Positions 17,676 to 27,192 of a DNA stretch of 64,000 bases are shown here, one piece after another. A program made the position numbers and the translations under genes. This stretch comes from an uncultured Arenicella sp. (GTDB taxonomy: Bacteria > Pseudomonadota > Gammaproteobacteria > Arenicellales > Arenicellaceae), in assembly GCA_938048185.1 (NCBI GenBank), contig CALIVT010000013.1, forward strand, positions 1-64,000, written 5' to 3'. The notes beneath the pieces were generated by a model. The model saw only the letters and a list, made by a program, of their open reading frames with translations, searched no databases and was not told where the DNA came from. How positions within the stretch are numbered: the stretch's first letter is position 1; the number at the start of each line of letters is the position of its first letter.

Positions 17676-18503
17676 TTATCTATTCTTAAGCGCCGCAATT
17701 CGATCATCCAAGGGAGGGTGTGTTGAGAAAAGCTTCTTCACGCCACTATTGATTCCGAACGCCGCGAGCTGGTCGGGCAAGTTACCCGCTTGGCCGGTTT
17801 TCAAACGTTCTAACGCTGCGATCATTTTCTGTGTACTGGCAAACTCGGCGCCGCCTTGATCCGCTTTAAATTCGCGCATACGGCTGAAAAAGCTGACGAT
17901 GATACTCGCCAAGAATCCGAACACAACTTGCCCCACCATATAGCCAATGTAATAGCCAAAGCCGCGCCCGTCACGGTCAATCATCATGGCCAATGCCCGT
18001 GCAAGAATGATAACAAAGGTGTTTACCACACCTTGAATCAGCGTAAGAGTGATCATGTCGCCATTGGCAACGTGCGCTATTTCGTGCGCCATAACCGCTT
18101 CGGCTTCATCACGAGTCATGTTTTGTAACAAGCCCGTGCTCACCGCAACCAACGCGTTATTTCGATTGGCGCCGGTCGCAAACGCATTCATTTCGGGCGT
18201 TTCGAAAATACCAACCTCCGGCATACCAATACCTGCCTGCTGCGCTTGCCGCGCCACAGTCGTCATTAACCATTGCTCAGTTTCATTACGAGGGGCTTCG
18301 ATAACATGAACACCCGCGCCGCGTTTGGCCATTGATTTAGACATCAGTAGCGAAATTATCGAGCCACCAAAGCCAAACAATAATGCCATGATAAGAAAAC
18401 TGGTATTTTGATTGCGCAGTTCCGGCGGCAAAAACAGCATGATAATGCTCATTACTATCATCACAGCGGCATTCGTGGCTATAAAATATAAAACACGTCT
18501 CAC
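17676..18503 (-). CDS. htpX: Membrane zinc protease HtpX
   Basis: The 275-residue protein has two N-terminal membrane segments (residues 4-25 and 35-55), the metalloprotease motif H140-E-I-A-H144 and two further hydrophobic segments ([21 protein letters not shown], then [21 protein letters not shown]). The downstream [13 protein letters not shown] provides the third zinc ligand (Glu). Family members degrade misfolded inner-membrane proteins with FtsH. The [14 protein letters not shown] tail is typical. It is convergent with the SMC operon and has its own upstream gap. Heat or envelope-stress control is expected by analogy, but no sigma-32-type promoter was identified with confidence. Confidence 0.95.
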   Translation of the reverse strand: MRRVLYFIATNAAVMIVMSIIMLFLPPELRNQNTSFLIMALLFGFGGSIISLLMSKSMAKRGAGVHVIEAPRNETEQWLMTTVARQAQQAGIGMPEVGIFETPEMNAFATGANRNNALVAVSTGLLQNMTRDEAEAVMAHEIAHVANGDMITLTLIQGVVNTFVIILARALAMMIDRDGRGFGYYIGYMVGQVVFGFLASIIVSFFSRMREFKADQGGAEFASTQKMIAALERLKTGQAGNLPDQLAAFGINSGVKKLFSTHPPLDDRIAALKNR

Positions 18504-18683
18504 AATTTTTTCCTCTAAGTTAGTACTCTAAACCTCTACAACGCCTATAATATGCGTATTGCTAATGAGTGTTTCAAGTAGAGTTTTCGATTTTTAACCT
18601 CATTGATCGTTTTATCCAGACTCGAATCGATAATTATCTAAATGTTATCAAGCAACCGATAAACCAGATTACGGACATAACTT

Positions 18684-19145
18684 GTGCTGACCTCATTTAA
18701 GACCCTATTCAAAGCAGGCAAAGACAACAAAGACAAAAAGGAGCCTAGCGAGCAAGAACTGAAGCTAGCCGCAGCCACGTTAATGTTCGAGGTGATCCGC
18801 TCCGACGGACGCGTGGACCAAGTTGAGTTAATTTATATGGGTGATATCTTGCGACGAGAGTTCAAGCTCAACGAGGCGGAACTCGATGAGTTATTTAAGC
18901 TTGCGAAGGAAACCGCGCATGAATCAACAAGCCTACAAGGTTTTACCCGTGAAATTTGCGACAACTGGGGCAATAGTAAGCGCGCGAAACTGCTGGAGTA
19001 CTTATGGATGTTGGCACTGGCGGACGACCAAATTGATCCGCACGAGCGTCATTTAGTTCGCAAAGTTGCGGGCTTATTGTATTTAAACGAAGCCGAGATT
19101 CGCAACGCTCGGGAAGCCGCAAAGAAGCAACTCGGTATCGAATAA
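18684..19145 (+). CDS. TerB-like protein (tellurite-resistance/Co-chaperone-like helical fold), copy 1
   Basis: The 153-residue protein matches the TerB domain: LAAATLMFEVIRSDGRVDQVEL, an acidic helix pair, and LWMLALADDQIDPHERHLVRKVA. The paired Asp residues (SDGRVD and ADDQID) sit where TerB proteins bind metal. A basic N-terminal leader (FKAGKDNKDKKEPSEQ) precedes the domain. The frame opens with GTG at 18684; no good ribosome binding site was seen. A paralogue follows at 19278. TerB proteins of this single-domain kind are common in marine gammaproteobacteria and have no settled role. A tellurite phenotype should not be assumed. Confidence 0.82.
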   Translation: MLTSFKTLFKAGKDNKDKKEPSEQELKLAAATLMFEVIRSDGRVDQVELIYMGDILRREFKLNEAELDELFKLAKETAHESTSLQGFTREICDNWGNSKRAKLLEYLWMLALADDQIDPHERHLVRKVAGLLYLNEAEIRNAREAAKKQLGIE

Positions 19146-19277
19146 ATGGATCAACACTGGCTTTTTAGTTAAGCCGGCTACAACAACTAGTCTATCTGTC
19201 GTATATCGTCACCCCAACAAACTTCGTAATATTGCTCTGGCAGTAACAAATGGGTAACTAAACTTACGGAGCAGACA

Positions 19278-19736
19278 ATGTTTTTCTCAAAGACATTAAA
19301 CGACAATCATTTAAAATTCGATCAAGAAAGCAGTAATATTGACCTACATTTAGTATCCGCAATGCTGATGTTTTCAGTTATTCGCTCCGATGGCGATACC
19401 GCCAAAATCGAACTAGCGCATATGGTGGATATTTTACGGTCACGTCACGCATTAAGCTCAGAAGAGATCGGCAGCCTACTCTCCATCGCGCGCAGTGCGT
19501 CTATTGATGACAATGCCATCGCACAACTCAGTAAAACATTATGCAAGCACTGGGGCCCGAAAGAGCGAGCTCAATTGCTAAACGATTTTTGGGAAATCGC
19601 CACGGCCGATGAAGAAATCAAGATTGATGAGCGCTTAACCATTGAATTGATTGCAAATAATCTAGAGCTTGACCCGGAAGAAATCACTCGCGCTCGTTAC
19701 TCTGCGGAGCAAAGGCTAGAATTAAACATTTTCTAG
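19278..19736 (+). CDS. TerB-like protein, diverged copy 2
   Basis: The 152-residue product repeats the TerB plan of its neighbour: LVSAMLMFSVIRSDGDTAKIEL and DFWEIATADEEIKIDERLTIEL. It has diverged strongly, and the first acidic loop reads SDGDTAK instead of SDGRVDQ, losing one of the paired Asp residues. Overall length and spacing of helices match copy 1, so an old tandem duplication is likely. ACGGAG about 8 bp before the ATG is a good ribosome binding site. The 132-bp gap between the copies allows separate promoters. Function unknown. Confidence 0.8.
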   Translation: MFFSKTLNDNHLKFDQESSNIDLHLVSAMLMFSVIRSDGDTAKIELAHMVDILRSRHALSSEEIGSLLSIARSASIDDNAIAQLSKTLCKHWGPKERAQLLNDFWEIATADEEIKIDERLTIELIANNLELDPEEITRARYSAEQRLELNIF

Positions 19737-19800
19737 CCCTACAATACTGGTCAACCATCGCCCAAATTGAAAAGTGTCGCAACGGCGCTTAGGGCAGCGA

Positions 19801-20904
19801 ATGAAAAATATGACCAGACGATCCACACTCGCAGTTTGCGCCCTGCTGTTACTCAGCGCTTGCTCCAACCAAGAAACGACCAATGCGCCCGACAGTCAGG
19901 TTGCAAAACAAGAGACAATCAAGCTCACCTTGGCACACGGTTGGCCCAAAGGTTATCCAATTTTTGGCGAATCTGTCGAAGACTACGCCAAGTTGGTCGA
20001 GCAAATGTCAGACGGACGCATTCAAGTAAGCGTAGACAGCACAAATAAGCACAAATCTGCGTTCGGTATTTTCGACTTCGTGAAAAGCGGCCAGTACGAT
20101 ATTGGTCAATCTGCATCGTATTATTACGGCGGCAAGGACCCAGACGCCTTGTTCTTCTCCTCAATGCCATTTAGCATGACCGCCCAAGAACAACAGGCAT
20201 GGTTTTATGAAGGTGGCGGCCTAGCACTGGCGAACGAGGTGTATGCCAAGCACAACATGGAAGTCATGTTAGGCGGTAATACTGGTATGCAAATGGGTGG
20301 TTGGTTCCGCAAGGAAATCAACTCTCTCGACGACCTAAAAGGCCTCAAAATGCGAATACCCGGCTTTGGCGGTAAGGTTATCGCGGGCGTAGGCGGCGTA
20401 CCAACCAACATACCGGCGGGCGAACTCTATCAATCGCTTGAACGCGGCACCATTGACGCGTTGGAATGGGTAGGCCCAGGCCTGGATTTGCGCATGGGGT
20501 TTCATAAAGTCGCACCCTACTATTACACCGGTTGGCATGAACCGGGCACCGAATTAATGTATTTCTTTAATAAAGACAGCATGGCCAAGCTGCCTAAGTG
20601 GGCAAAGTCAATTTTATTTAATGCTGCACGCTTAACCTCTTACAATATGACGACGTCTACGTTTGCCGCCAACGCAGAAAATTGGAACACGATTTCCAGT
20701 CAGTACCCGAACGTGCAAGTTAAACAGTTCCCGCCCAAGGTTATCGCAGCTCTAAAACAGTCCAATGCTGACTTGCTTGAGGCCGAACGAGCGCGCAGCC
20801 CGATGGCACAAAAAATAGTGGACTCACGCGCCAGCTACCTTAAGAAGGCGCGCGCGTGGACCGAAATTGGCGATCAATCATATCTAGAGTCCGTTGCTAA
20901 TTAA
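19801..20904 (+). CDS. dctP: TRAP transporter substrate-binding lipoprotein (DctP family)
   Basis: This is the extracytoplasmic solute receptor of a TRAP uptake system. From the ATG at 19801 the product has a lipoprotein signal with lipobox L18-S19-A20-C21, so it is probably membrane-anchored instead of freely soluble as in most DctP proteins. Typical DctP elements follow: LTLAHGWPKGYPIFGESVED, the LKGLKMRIPGFGGKV strand with the Arg that usually binds a carboxylate, and GTIDALEWVGPGLD. AGGG lies about 8 bp upstream of the ATG. An in-frame GTG at 19774 is a weaker start. The subfamily resembles receptors for 2-oxo acids or lactate, but the substrate cannot be assigned. dctQ follows by 3 bp. 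Confidence 0.9.
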   Translation: MKNMTRRSTLAVCALLLLSACSNQETTNAPDSQVAKQETIKLTLAHGWPKGYPIFGESVEDYAKLVEQMSDGRIQVSVDSTNKHKSAFGIFDFVKSGQYDIGQSASYYYGGKDPDALFFSSMPFSMTAQEQQAWFYEGGGLALANEVYAKHNMEVMLGGNTGMQMGGWFRKEINSLDDLKGLKMRIPGFGGKVIAGVGGVPTNIPAGELYQSLERGTIDALEWVGPGLDLRMGFHKVAPYYYTGWHEPGTELMYFFNKDSMAKLPKWAKSILFNAARLTSYNMTTSTFAANAENWNTISSQYPNVQVKQFPPKVIAALKQSNADLLEAERARSPMAQKIVDSRASYLKKARAWTEIGDQSYLESVAN

Positions 20905-20907
20905 GCG

Positions 20908-21480
20908 ATGAGAGTTTTCATTCGCGCCGTCAATCGTCTGATGGCTTTACTCGGAGCGATCGCCAGCCTGTTGCTGATTTTCTTGGTGCTGGCGATGGCG
21001 TATAACGTGTTAGCGCGCTACGCCTTTAGCAATTCATCAATCGGCCTAGAAGAGCTGACATGGCATTGCTATGCGGCCGTGTTCTTACTCGGAATTCCCT
21101 ATGCTTTGCAGTCAGGTGCGCATGTTCGCGTCGACCTGCTGTTCGAAAAGCTGCCTCCAAGAACTCAAAATTTAATCGACTTAATTGGCACGGCGCTATT
21201 TCTAATACCAACGTGTTTAGTTGTGGTCTGGGCCGGTTGGCAGTTTACAGCAGCCGCGTACCAGCTTGGGGTGCAACCGTCGTCGGTCAGCGAATTTTTT
21301 AGTCAACTCGTCAGTAGCGGCATTGGCGAGAGATCACAAGACCCCGGCGGCTTGCTCAACCGCTGGGTAATCAAGGGCGTAATTCCCTTGTCGTTCTTCT
21401 TTTTATTATTAGCGGCGCTATCAATGCTGCTCGAACGCTGGCTCGCATTTCGCGACGACAATCAATTAGAGGCCGACTAA
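20908..21480 (+). CDS. dctQ: TRAP transporter small permease (DctQ family)
   Basis: The 190-residue protein has four predicted membrane helices, with the family features NVLARYAFSNSSIGLEELTW in the first half and LLFEKLPPRTQNLIDLIG between helices two and three. It forms the membrane complex with DctM. The loop between helices three and four (PSSVSEFFSQLVSSGIGERSQDPGG) is longer than in classic DctQ proteins, as in the subgroup paired with 2-oxo-acid-type receptors. It starts 3 bp after dctP and ends 1 bp before dctM, so all three are translationally linked. Confidence 0.9.
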   Translation: MRVFIRAVNRLMALLGAIASLLLIFLVLAMAYNVLARYAFSNSSIGLEELTWHCYAAVFLLGIPYALQSGAHVRVDLLFEKLPPRTQNLIDLIGTALFLIPTCLVVVWAGWQFTAAAYQLGVQPSSVSEFFSQLVSSGIGERSQDPGGLLNRWVIKGVIPLSFFFLLLAALSMLLERWLAFRDDNQLEAD

Positions 21481-21481
21481 C

Positions 21482-22804
21482 ATGATTGGCATATCTATCT
21501 TCTTGGTCGCGCTGCTTTTGCTGTTGTTTGGTTACCCGGTGGCCTTTACCTTTGCCGGTATTGGCATATTGTTCGTGGTGTTGTTCGCCGAGCCCAGTCA
21601 GCTCGCACAAATTCCGTATCGCATCTACGCGAATATGGGGGATAACGGCGAAGGACAAGTGTTGATGGCGGTGCCGCTGTTCATATTTATGGGCATTATC
21701 TTGCAACGCACCAAATTGGCCGAGCAGCTATTAGAGTCGATGGGGCAGCTATTTGGTTCACTGCGTGGTGGTCTCGCAATTTCAACCATCTTAGTCGGTG
21801 CATTGCTCGCGGCCTCCACCGGAGTTGTCGGCGCCAGCGTCGTCGCGATGGGTTTGATTTCATTGCCGGTCATGTTACGGCATGGCTATAAGACCGAATT
21901 AGCGACCGGCACCATTACCGCCGCCGGCACGCTGGGCCAATTAATACCCCCGTCTATCGTACTTATTATTCTTGGTGATGTGCTGAATGTGCCCGTCGGA
22001 GACCTGTTTCGCGCAGCTTTAAAACCAGGGCTGGTGCTAGTCGGCTGTTATATCGCTTATGTGCTCATCTATTGCCTGATTAAGCCTGAGGCTGCTCCGG
22101 TGGTTGAAAGGCACAATCCCGAACACTCCAACGGACGCGTCATCATCAATGCCTTGATCGCGGTCGTGCCTCCGTTGGCGCTGATCTTGGTCGTCTTAGG
22201 GTCTATTTTCAATGCGATCGCCACCCCAACCGAGTCATCAGCATTAGGGTGTGTTGGCGCTGTTGTGTTGGCGATTTTGTATCGTAAATTCTCGTTAGCC
22301 ATGCTGTGGGAAAGTGCTCACGAGACCGTAAAAATAACGGCGATGGTGTTTGCGGTCTTGCTCGGCGCGTCGATTTTTTCCATGGGCTTTTCCTATACGG
22401 GTGGCGAACACCAAGTAGAACAACTCTTACTCTCAATTCCCGGCGAAAAATGGGGTTTTCTGATCGCAATTATGTTGCTAATCACTCTGCTTGGCTTCTT
22501 TCTGGACTATATTGAAATCTCCTATATCGTTCTGCCCCTGGTGTATGCGGTAGTGGTTGAGCTTGGTATTAATCAAGTATGGTTCGCGATTTTAGTGGCG
22601 ATGAATTTACAGACGTCCTTCCTTACTCCGCCGTTTGGCTTTGCCTTATTCTACTTAAAGGGCGTGGCGCCAAACTCAGTGCAAACCGCGCAAATATACC
22701 GTGGCGTGATACCCTTCATCGCGATTCAACTGGCCGTGCTCATGAGCATCTTACTATTCCCCGAATGGTATGGCATGAGCTCGGTACAACCGAGTCTGTG
22801 GTAA
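21482..22804 (+). CDS. dctM: TRAP transporter large permease (DctM family)
   Basis: The 440-residue protein is hydrophobic throughout, with about 11-12 membrane segments. It contains the DctM motifs YANMGDNGEGQVLMAVPLFI, AASTGVVGASVVAMGLISLP, TGTITAAGTLGQLIPPSIVL and FLDYIEISYIVLPL. It is the sodium-driven transport channel that receives solute from the DctP receptor. The ATG lies 1 bp after the dctQ stop. It is the last gene of the operon, and mfd starts 113 bp later with its own probable promoter. Confidence 0.93.
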   Translation: MIGISIFLVALLLLLFGYPVAFTFAGIGILFVVLFAEPSQLAQIPYRIYANMGDNGEGQVLMAVPLFIFMGIILQRTKLAEQLLESMGQLFGSLRGGLAISTILVGALLAASTGVVGASVVAMGLISLPVMLRHGYKTELATGTITAAGTLGQLIPPSIVLIILGDVLNVPVGDLFRAALKPGLVLVGCYIAYVLIYCLIKPEAAPVVERHNPEHSNGRVIINALIAVVPPLALILVVLGSIFNAIATPTESSALGCVGAVVLAILYRKFSLAMLWESAHETVKITAMVFAVLLGASIFSMGFSYTGGEHQVEQLLLSIPGEKWGFLIAIMLLITLLGFFLDYIEISYIVLPLVYAVVVELGINQVWFAILVAMNLQTSFLTPPFGFALFYLKGVAPNSVQTAQIYRGVIPFIAIQLAVLMSILLFPEWYGMSSVQPSLW

Positions 22805-22917
22805 CGACCCAGAGCACTTGCTGATTGCGGATGATTAGCGTGTTGTGAAATTTAGCGATGAATCAACCAAAACGCGCCGAATACTCACGCTCAAGGTGAT
22901 AGAATCTGGCGCTGATT

Positions 22918-25900
22918 TTGAGCCAATTATTCGAGCCTGTGCAATCTCCTAACCACCCTATTCTACCCGACAATCGTGGCGATATTTTACATTGGCGTAA
23001 GCTCTACGGTGCAGCGTCGAGCCTCGCCGTTGCCGAATTAGCCAAACAACGCGGGCCAATCGTTTACGTTTGTTCAGAAGCGCAACACATGTCATTAGTC
23101 ACGAAAGAACTGGCGTTCTTTCTGGACGACAGCGTGCCATTATTCACGTTTCCTGATTGGGAATGTCTACCCTACGACCGTGTGTCACCGCACCCAGATA
23201 TCGTGTCACAACGCTTACTGGCGCTGCACCGAATACCGCAACTCGATCGTGGCATTTTAGTTATTCCAATCACCGCCCTAATGCAGCGTTTAGCGCCAAG
23301 CAGTTATATTGATGCGCACAGCTTCAATCTTAAAGTAGATGACGAATTCAATACCGAAGACTTTCGGCAACGACTCGTCGACGCTGGCTATTATAGCGTC
23401 GATACGGTGATGTCGGCCGGCGAGTTCGCAATTCGAGGCGGGATTGTTGACGTATTTCCTTCCGGTATGGACACACCCTTTCGGTTGGACTTATTCGACA
23501 CGACCATTGAAAGCATTCGCTTGTTCGACACCGAAACCCAACGTTCGACTGAGTCACTCGATAAAATCGAACTCTTACCAGCTCGCGAGTTCCCGCTTGA
23601 TGCTGCGAGCATTGAATTTTTTCGACAATCATTTCGCGCCACCGTTGAAGGCGACCCGAAGCAATCGATTATTTATCGTGAAGTCAGCAAGGGTCTCGCG
23701 CCTACCGGCAGCGAATTTTATTTGCCACTATTTTTCGAGCAAACCAATACCTTGTTCGATTTTTTACCGCAAAACACGGCATTCGTTTTGGAAGAAGGCG
23801 TGATGGAAAACGCAGAGACCCTGAACCAAGAGGTAATTGAGCGTTTTGAGAACGCAAGTTTAAACCCAGAATGGCCACCGCTAGAACCTGATTTACTATT
23901 TTTAGCGCCGGATAAAATTTTCGCTGGTCTGAAAGACTATCCGCGCGCACAACTGCTTAACCTAAACTTGAAAGCCGCGAAACATTTAGTGGATTACGAC
24001 GCCGCGGCCCCGAGCAAATTCAATATTAATGCGCGCTCGGAGAACCCCTATATGGAATTCATGAGCCACCTACGTTCTGGCGCGCAACGCACGTTGATTG
24101 TCGCCGAATCAGCCGGCCGGCGGGAGAGCCTAGCAGGCTTACTTAAAGAGCATAAGCAAACGTTCACGACGCTGACGACTTGGCAAGAGTTTGTTGATGG
24201 AGATGCACCGCTAGCATTGGCCGTGGCCGAGGTCGATAGAGGGCTGGTGTTGCCGAATGCCAACATCGAGATCATTACCGAATCTCAGCTGTACGGGGAA
24301 CGAACCTTTCAACGTCGGCGACGCTCGGACAAAAATCGCGACCCAGACGCTATTATAAAATCACTTGCCGAGCTAAATATTGGTGACCCAGTGGTGCATG
24401 AAGACCATGGTGTTGGTCGTTACCGAGGTTTAGAAACGCTGAATGTTGACGGCAGCGACAATGAATTTGCAACGCTCGAATATCACGGCGGCGATAAAAT
24501 TTATATTCCGGTGTTATCGCTCGACAAAGTCTCGCGCTATGTTGGCGGCGGACCTGAAACGGCGCCATTACATAAAATGGGCAGTGACACCTGGATTAAA
24601 CTGCGCAATAAAGCCAAAGAAAAAGCATACGATGTAGCCACCGAACTGCTTGAAATTCAAGCCTTGCGTATGGCTCGAGTTGGGCATGCCTTCCCGCCAG
24701 CCGATCACAGCTACGACGCCTTCGCGTCGGGTTTTGGCTTTGAAGAGACACCCGATCAAGATCAAGTGATTAACGACGTGATCAACGATATGACGGCTGC
24801 TAAACCGATGGACCGATTGGTGTGCGGCGATGTTGGCTTTGGAAAAACCGAGATCGCGCTGCGTGCGGCCTACATGGCGATCGCCGGTAATAAACAAGTG
24901 GTTATGCTGGTGCCCACCACTCTGTTGGCGCAGCAACACTACAATAGCTTTTGTGATCGGTTCGCTGATTGGCCAGTCAATATCGAATTGTTCTCGCGCT
25001 TTCGAACGCCCAAGCAAACCGAGGAAGGCATCAAAGGCATTAAAACCGGCACGATTGATATCGCGGTTGGCACCCATAAGCTAATTCAGAAAGGCGTTGA
25101 ATTTAACGACCTCGGTTTGATGATTATCGATGAAGAACATCGTTTTGGTGTGCGACAAAAAGAACAGCTTAAGAAGCTGCGCAGCCAGGTTGATATTCTC
25201 ACCCTGACCGCGACGCCAATTCCACGCACCCTCAATTTTGCCTTAAGTGGTCTGCGCGACATTTCGGTGATTGCAACTCCGCCACGGGCTCGTTTGTCAG
25301 TGAAAACCTTCGTGCGCGAATGGGATGACGCTTTGCTTAAAGAAGCCTTAGTGCGGGAAATTCGCCGTGGCGGACAGGTTTATTTCTTACACAACGAAGT
25401 GCAAACCATCGAGAAAATGCAGGCACGCATTCAAGATTTAGTGCCCGAGGCGAGAATTCGTATTGGCCATGGACAGATGCGCGAACGCGAACTCGAAAGC
25501 GTTATGCGCGACTTCTACCATCAGCGCTTCAACGTATTGCTGTGCACCACCATTGTTGAAAGTGGAATTGATGTCCCAACCGCCAATACCATCATCATTA
25601 ATAAGGCTGACCGTTTTGGGCTAGCGCAATTGCACCAGCTGCGCGGCCGTGTGGGCCGCTCACACCATCAAGCCTACGCGTATATGGTGTCGCCCCCGCT
25701 TAACTCGATGACCGACGACGCGCGCAAACGCCTAACGGCAATCGAAGCCCTAGACACCCTAGGCGCCGGTTTCGCCCTTGCCTCACAGGATTTAGAAATA
25801 CGTGGTGCCGGCGAGCTTCTAGGCGAGTCACAAAGCGGTATGATTGACCAAATCGGCTACAGCATGTACAGCTCATTTTTAGAACAAGCGATCAGCAGCA

Positions 25901-26412
25901 TTGAGCGCGCGCGCAAAATAAAACGCGGTGAGACTGTTGCTGACAAAACGTTGGACGAAAAATACAGCCACGGCACCGTCGATATTAATCTCAATATCCC
26001 AGCGCGATTCCCCGACGCGTATATTCCCGATGTGCATTTACGTTTAACAATGTACAAGCGCATTGCCAGCGCCATCAATCAAGAGCAGCTCGAGGAGCTA
26101 CAGGTAGAGTCCATAGACCGTTTTGGTTTGTTACCTGACTCAGCAAAGAATCTGTTTAAAATTGCTGAACTTAAACTCGAGGCAGTTCACCATGACATTA
26201 AAACCTTAGACGTTGGGCCCACTGGCGGAGTGATAAAATTTGTTGCGAACCCGCAAATAAATATTGACCGCTTAATGCGGGCCATTGCCAACAGCCCTAG
26301 GGAATTTCGCTTCACTGGTGCAGAGTCAATTCACGTAAGCCGCGACATGCCAGACCCCGAGCAACGTTTTGAGATGATCGCCAACGTGTTTGATTTACTG
26401 CGCAATGACTAA
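22918..26412 (+). CDS. mfd: Transcription-repair coupling factor Mfd
   Basis: At 1164 residues this matches Mfd, which displaces stalled RNA polymerase at lesions and recruits UvrA. Order of domains: a UvrB-like N-terminal module (SLAVAELAKQ, FPDWECLPYD, GEFAIRGGIVDVFP), the CarD-like RNA-polymerase interaction domain near residue 484 (GDPVVHEDHGVGRYRG), the SF2 translocase with Walker A GDVGFGKTEIA near 643 and IIDEEHRFGV near 740, then motif VI and the TRCF domain. The frame opens with TTG at 22918; no better in-frame ATG precedes the conserved N-terminus. A metallopeptidase gene overlaps its 3' end by 8 bp. Confidence 0.97.
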   Translation: MSQLFEPVQSPNHPILPDNRGDILHWRKLYGAASSLAVAELAKQRGPIVYVCSEAQHMSLVTKELAFFLDDSVPLFTFPDWECLPYDRVSPHPDIVSQRLLALHRIPQLDRGILVIPITALMQRLAPSSYIDAHSFNLKVDDEFNTEDFRQRLVDAGYYSVDTVMSAGEFAIRGGIVDVFPSGMDTPFRLDLFDTTIESIRLFDTETQRSTESLDKIELLPAREFPLDAASIEFFRQSFRATVEGDPKQSIIYREVSKGLAPTGSEFYLPLFFEQTNTLFDFLPQNTAFVLEEGVMENAETLNQEVIERFENASLNPEWPPLEPDLLFLAPDKIFAGLKDYPRAQLLNLNLKAAKHLVDYDAAAPSKFNINARSENPYMEFMSHLRSGAQRTLIVAESAGRRESLAGLLKEHKQTFTTLTTWQEFVDGDAPLALAVAEVDRGLVLPNANIEIITESQLYGERTFQRRRRSDKNRDPDAIIKSLAELNIGDPVVHEDHGVGRYRGLETLNVDGSDNEFATLEYHGGDKIYIPVLSLDKVSRYVGGGPETAPLHKMGSDTWIKLRNKAKEKAYDVATELLEIQALRMARVGHAFPPADHSYDAFASGFGFEETPDQDQVINDVINDMTAAKPMDRLVCGDVGFGKTEIALRAAYMAIAGNKQVVMLVPTTLLAQQHYNSFCDRFADWPVNIELFSRFRTPKQTEEGIKGIKTGTIDIAVGTHKLIQKGVEFNDLGLMIIDEEHRFGVRQKEQLKKLRSQVDILTLTATPIPRTLNFALSGLRDISVIATPPRARLSVKTFVREWDDALLKEALVREIRRGGQVYFLHNEVQTIEKMQARIQDLVPEARIRIGHGQMRERELESVMRDFYHQRFNVLLCTTIVESGIDVPTANTIIINKADRFGLAQLHQLRGRVGRSHHQAYAYMVSPPLNSMTDDARKRLTAIEALDTLGAGFALASQDLEIRGAGELLGESQSGMIDQIGYSMYSSFLEQAISSIERARKIKRGETVADKTLDEKYSHGTVDINLNIPARFPDAYIPDVHLRLTMYKRIASAINQEQLEELQVESIDRFGLLPDSAKNLFKIAELKLEAVHHDIKTLDVGPTGGVIKFVANPQINIDRLMRAIANSPREFRFTGAESIHVSRDMPDPEQRFEMIANVFDLLRND

Positions 26413-27136
26413 ACCCGTTGACGCCGATCAAGAGAGCTTCCTGCTCGGCGACACGGTTGTCGTCATTGTTCGCAGCGTACGACGCAAAAGCCTTTCGATT
26501 GAAGTTGGCCAGCAGGGTGTAAAAGCGAGAGCGCCGCTGCGCATGCGAATCTCGACCATCACTCAGTTTGTCGAGTCTAAAGAGCGTTGGATTAATAGAC
26601 ATCTCGCTGCTCTTCCCGCGCCGGTTCCAGAGTTAGCTTTACGTAGCGGTGCGCAACTATCACTGCTCGGGTCCCCTTTGGAGTTACGGGTGATGCCGAA
26701 TCAGCATGGTAAAGTTGTAATTGACCACGGGCAGCTAAACCTGCCGGTGAAACAATCGCATTTACCCATTGAGTCCAGCGTTCGAAACAAATTAATTCGA
26801 TGGTACAAAGAGTTTGCGCAAACTGAATTGGAGCAACGGGTAGTGCAATTTGCCGCACAAATGGACGTGCCCGCGAATAAGCGACTCAATATTCGAGTAC
26901 GCGATTACAAACGCCGCTGGGGAAGCTGTGATCATCAAGGCGAGCTGTCATTTAATTGGCGAATTATCCAAGCGCCGAGTCAAGTACTGGACTATGTGGT
27001 CATTCACGAGCTAGCCCATTGCCACGAATTTAATCATTCAAAACGATTTTGGGCGATTGTCGCGACACATATGCCTGACTGGAAAACACATCAGTCTTGG
27101 CTAAACATCAACGGTGCTGACCTGTACCGACTCTGA
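26405..27136 (+). CDS. YgjP-like metallopeptidase (DUF45/M48 family)
   Basis: The protein has an N-terminal beta-rich region (VVIVRSVRRKSLSIEVGQQG, LSLLGSPLELRVM), the family motif RVRDYKRRWGSCDHQGELSF, and a zinc-metalloprotease site HELAHCHEFNHS with HExxH and a third ligand downstream. YgjP-like proteins are proposed metal-dependent hydrolases of unknown substrate, possibly nucleotide-linked. The start ATG at 26405 overlaps the mfd stop by 8 bp, which suggests coupled translation. An in-frame upstream codon at 26390 would overlap mfd by 23 bp and is less likely. The product from 26405 has 243 residues. Confidence 0.87.
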   Translation: MTKPVDADQESFLLGDTVVVIVRSVRRKSLSIEVGQQGVKARAPLRMRISTITQFVESKERWINRHLAALPAPVPELALRSGAQLSLLGSPLELRVMPNQHGKVVIDHGQLNLPVKQSHLPIESSVRNKLIRWYKEFAQTELEQRVVQFAAQMDVPANKRLNIRVRDYKRRWGSCDHQGELSFNWRIIQAPSQVLDYVVIHELAHCHEFNHSKRFWAIVATHMPDWKTHQSWLNINGADLYRL

Positions 27137-27192
27137 TTTATATTTTTTATCAATTACTTACAATCTATTTAGAGAATCTCTCAACACTAAGA

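Noticed and set aside
19146-19277. Small hairpin GGCTT...AAGCC between the two TerB-like genes
   Set aside because: A 5-bp stem without a T-run is expected by chance in a 132-bp gap.
18684-19736. Tellurite resistance operon
   Set aside because: Only single-domain TerB-like genes are present, with no TerC, TerD, TerZ or TerA genes around them.
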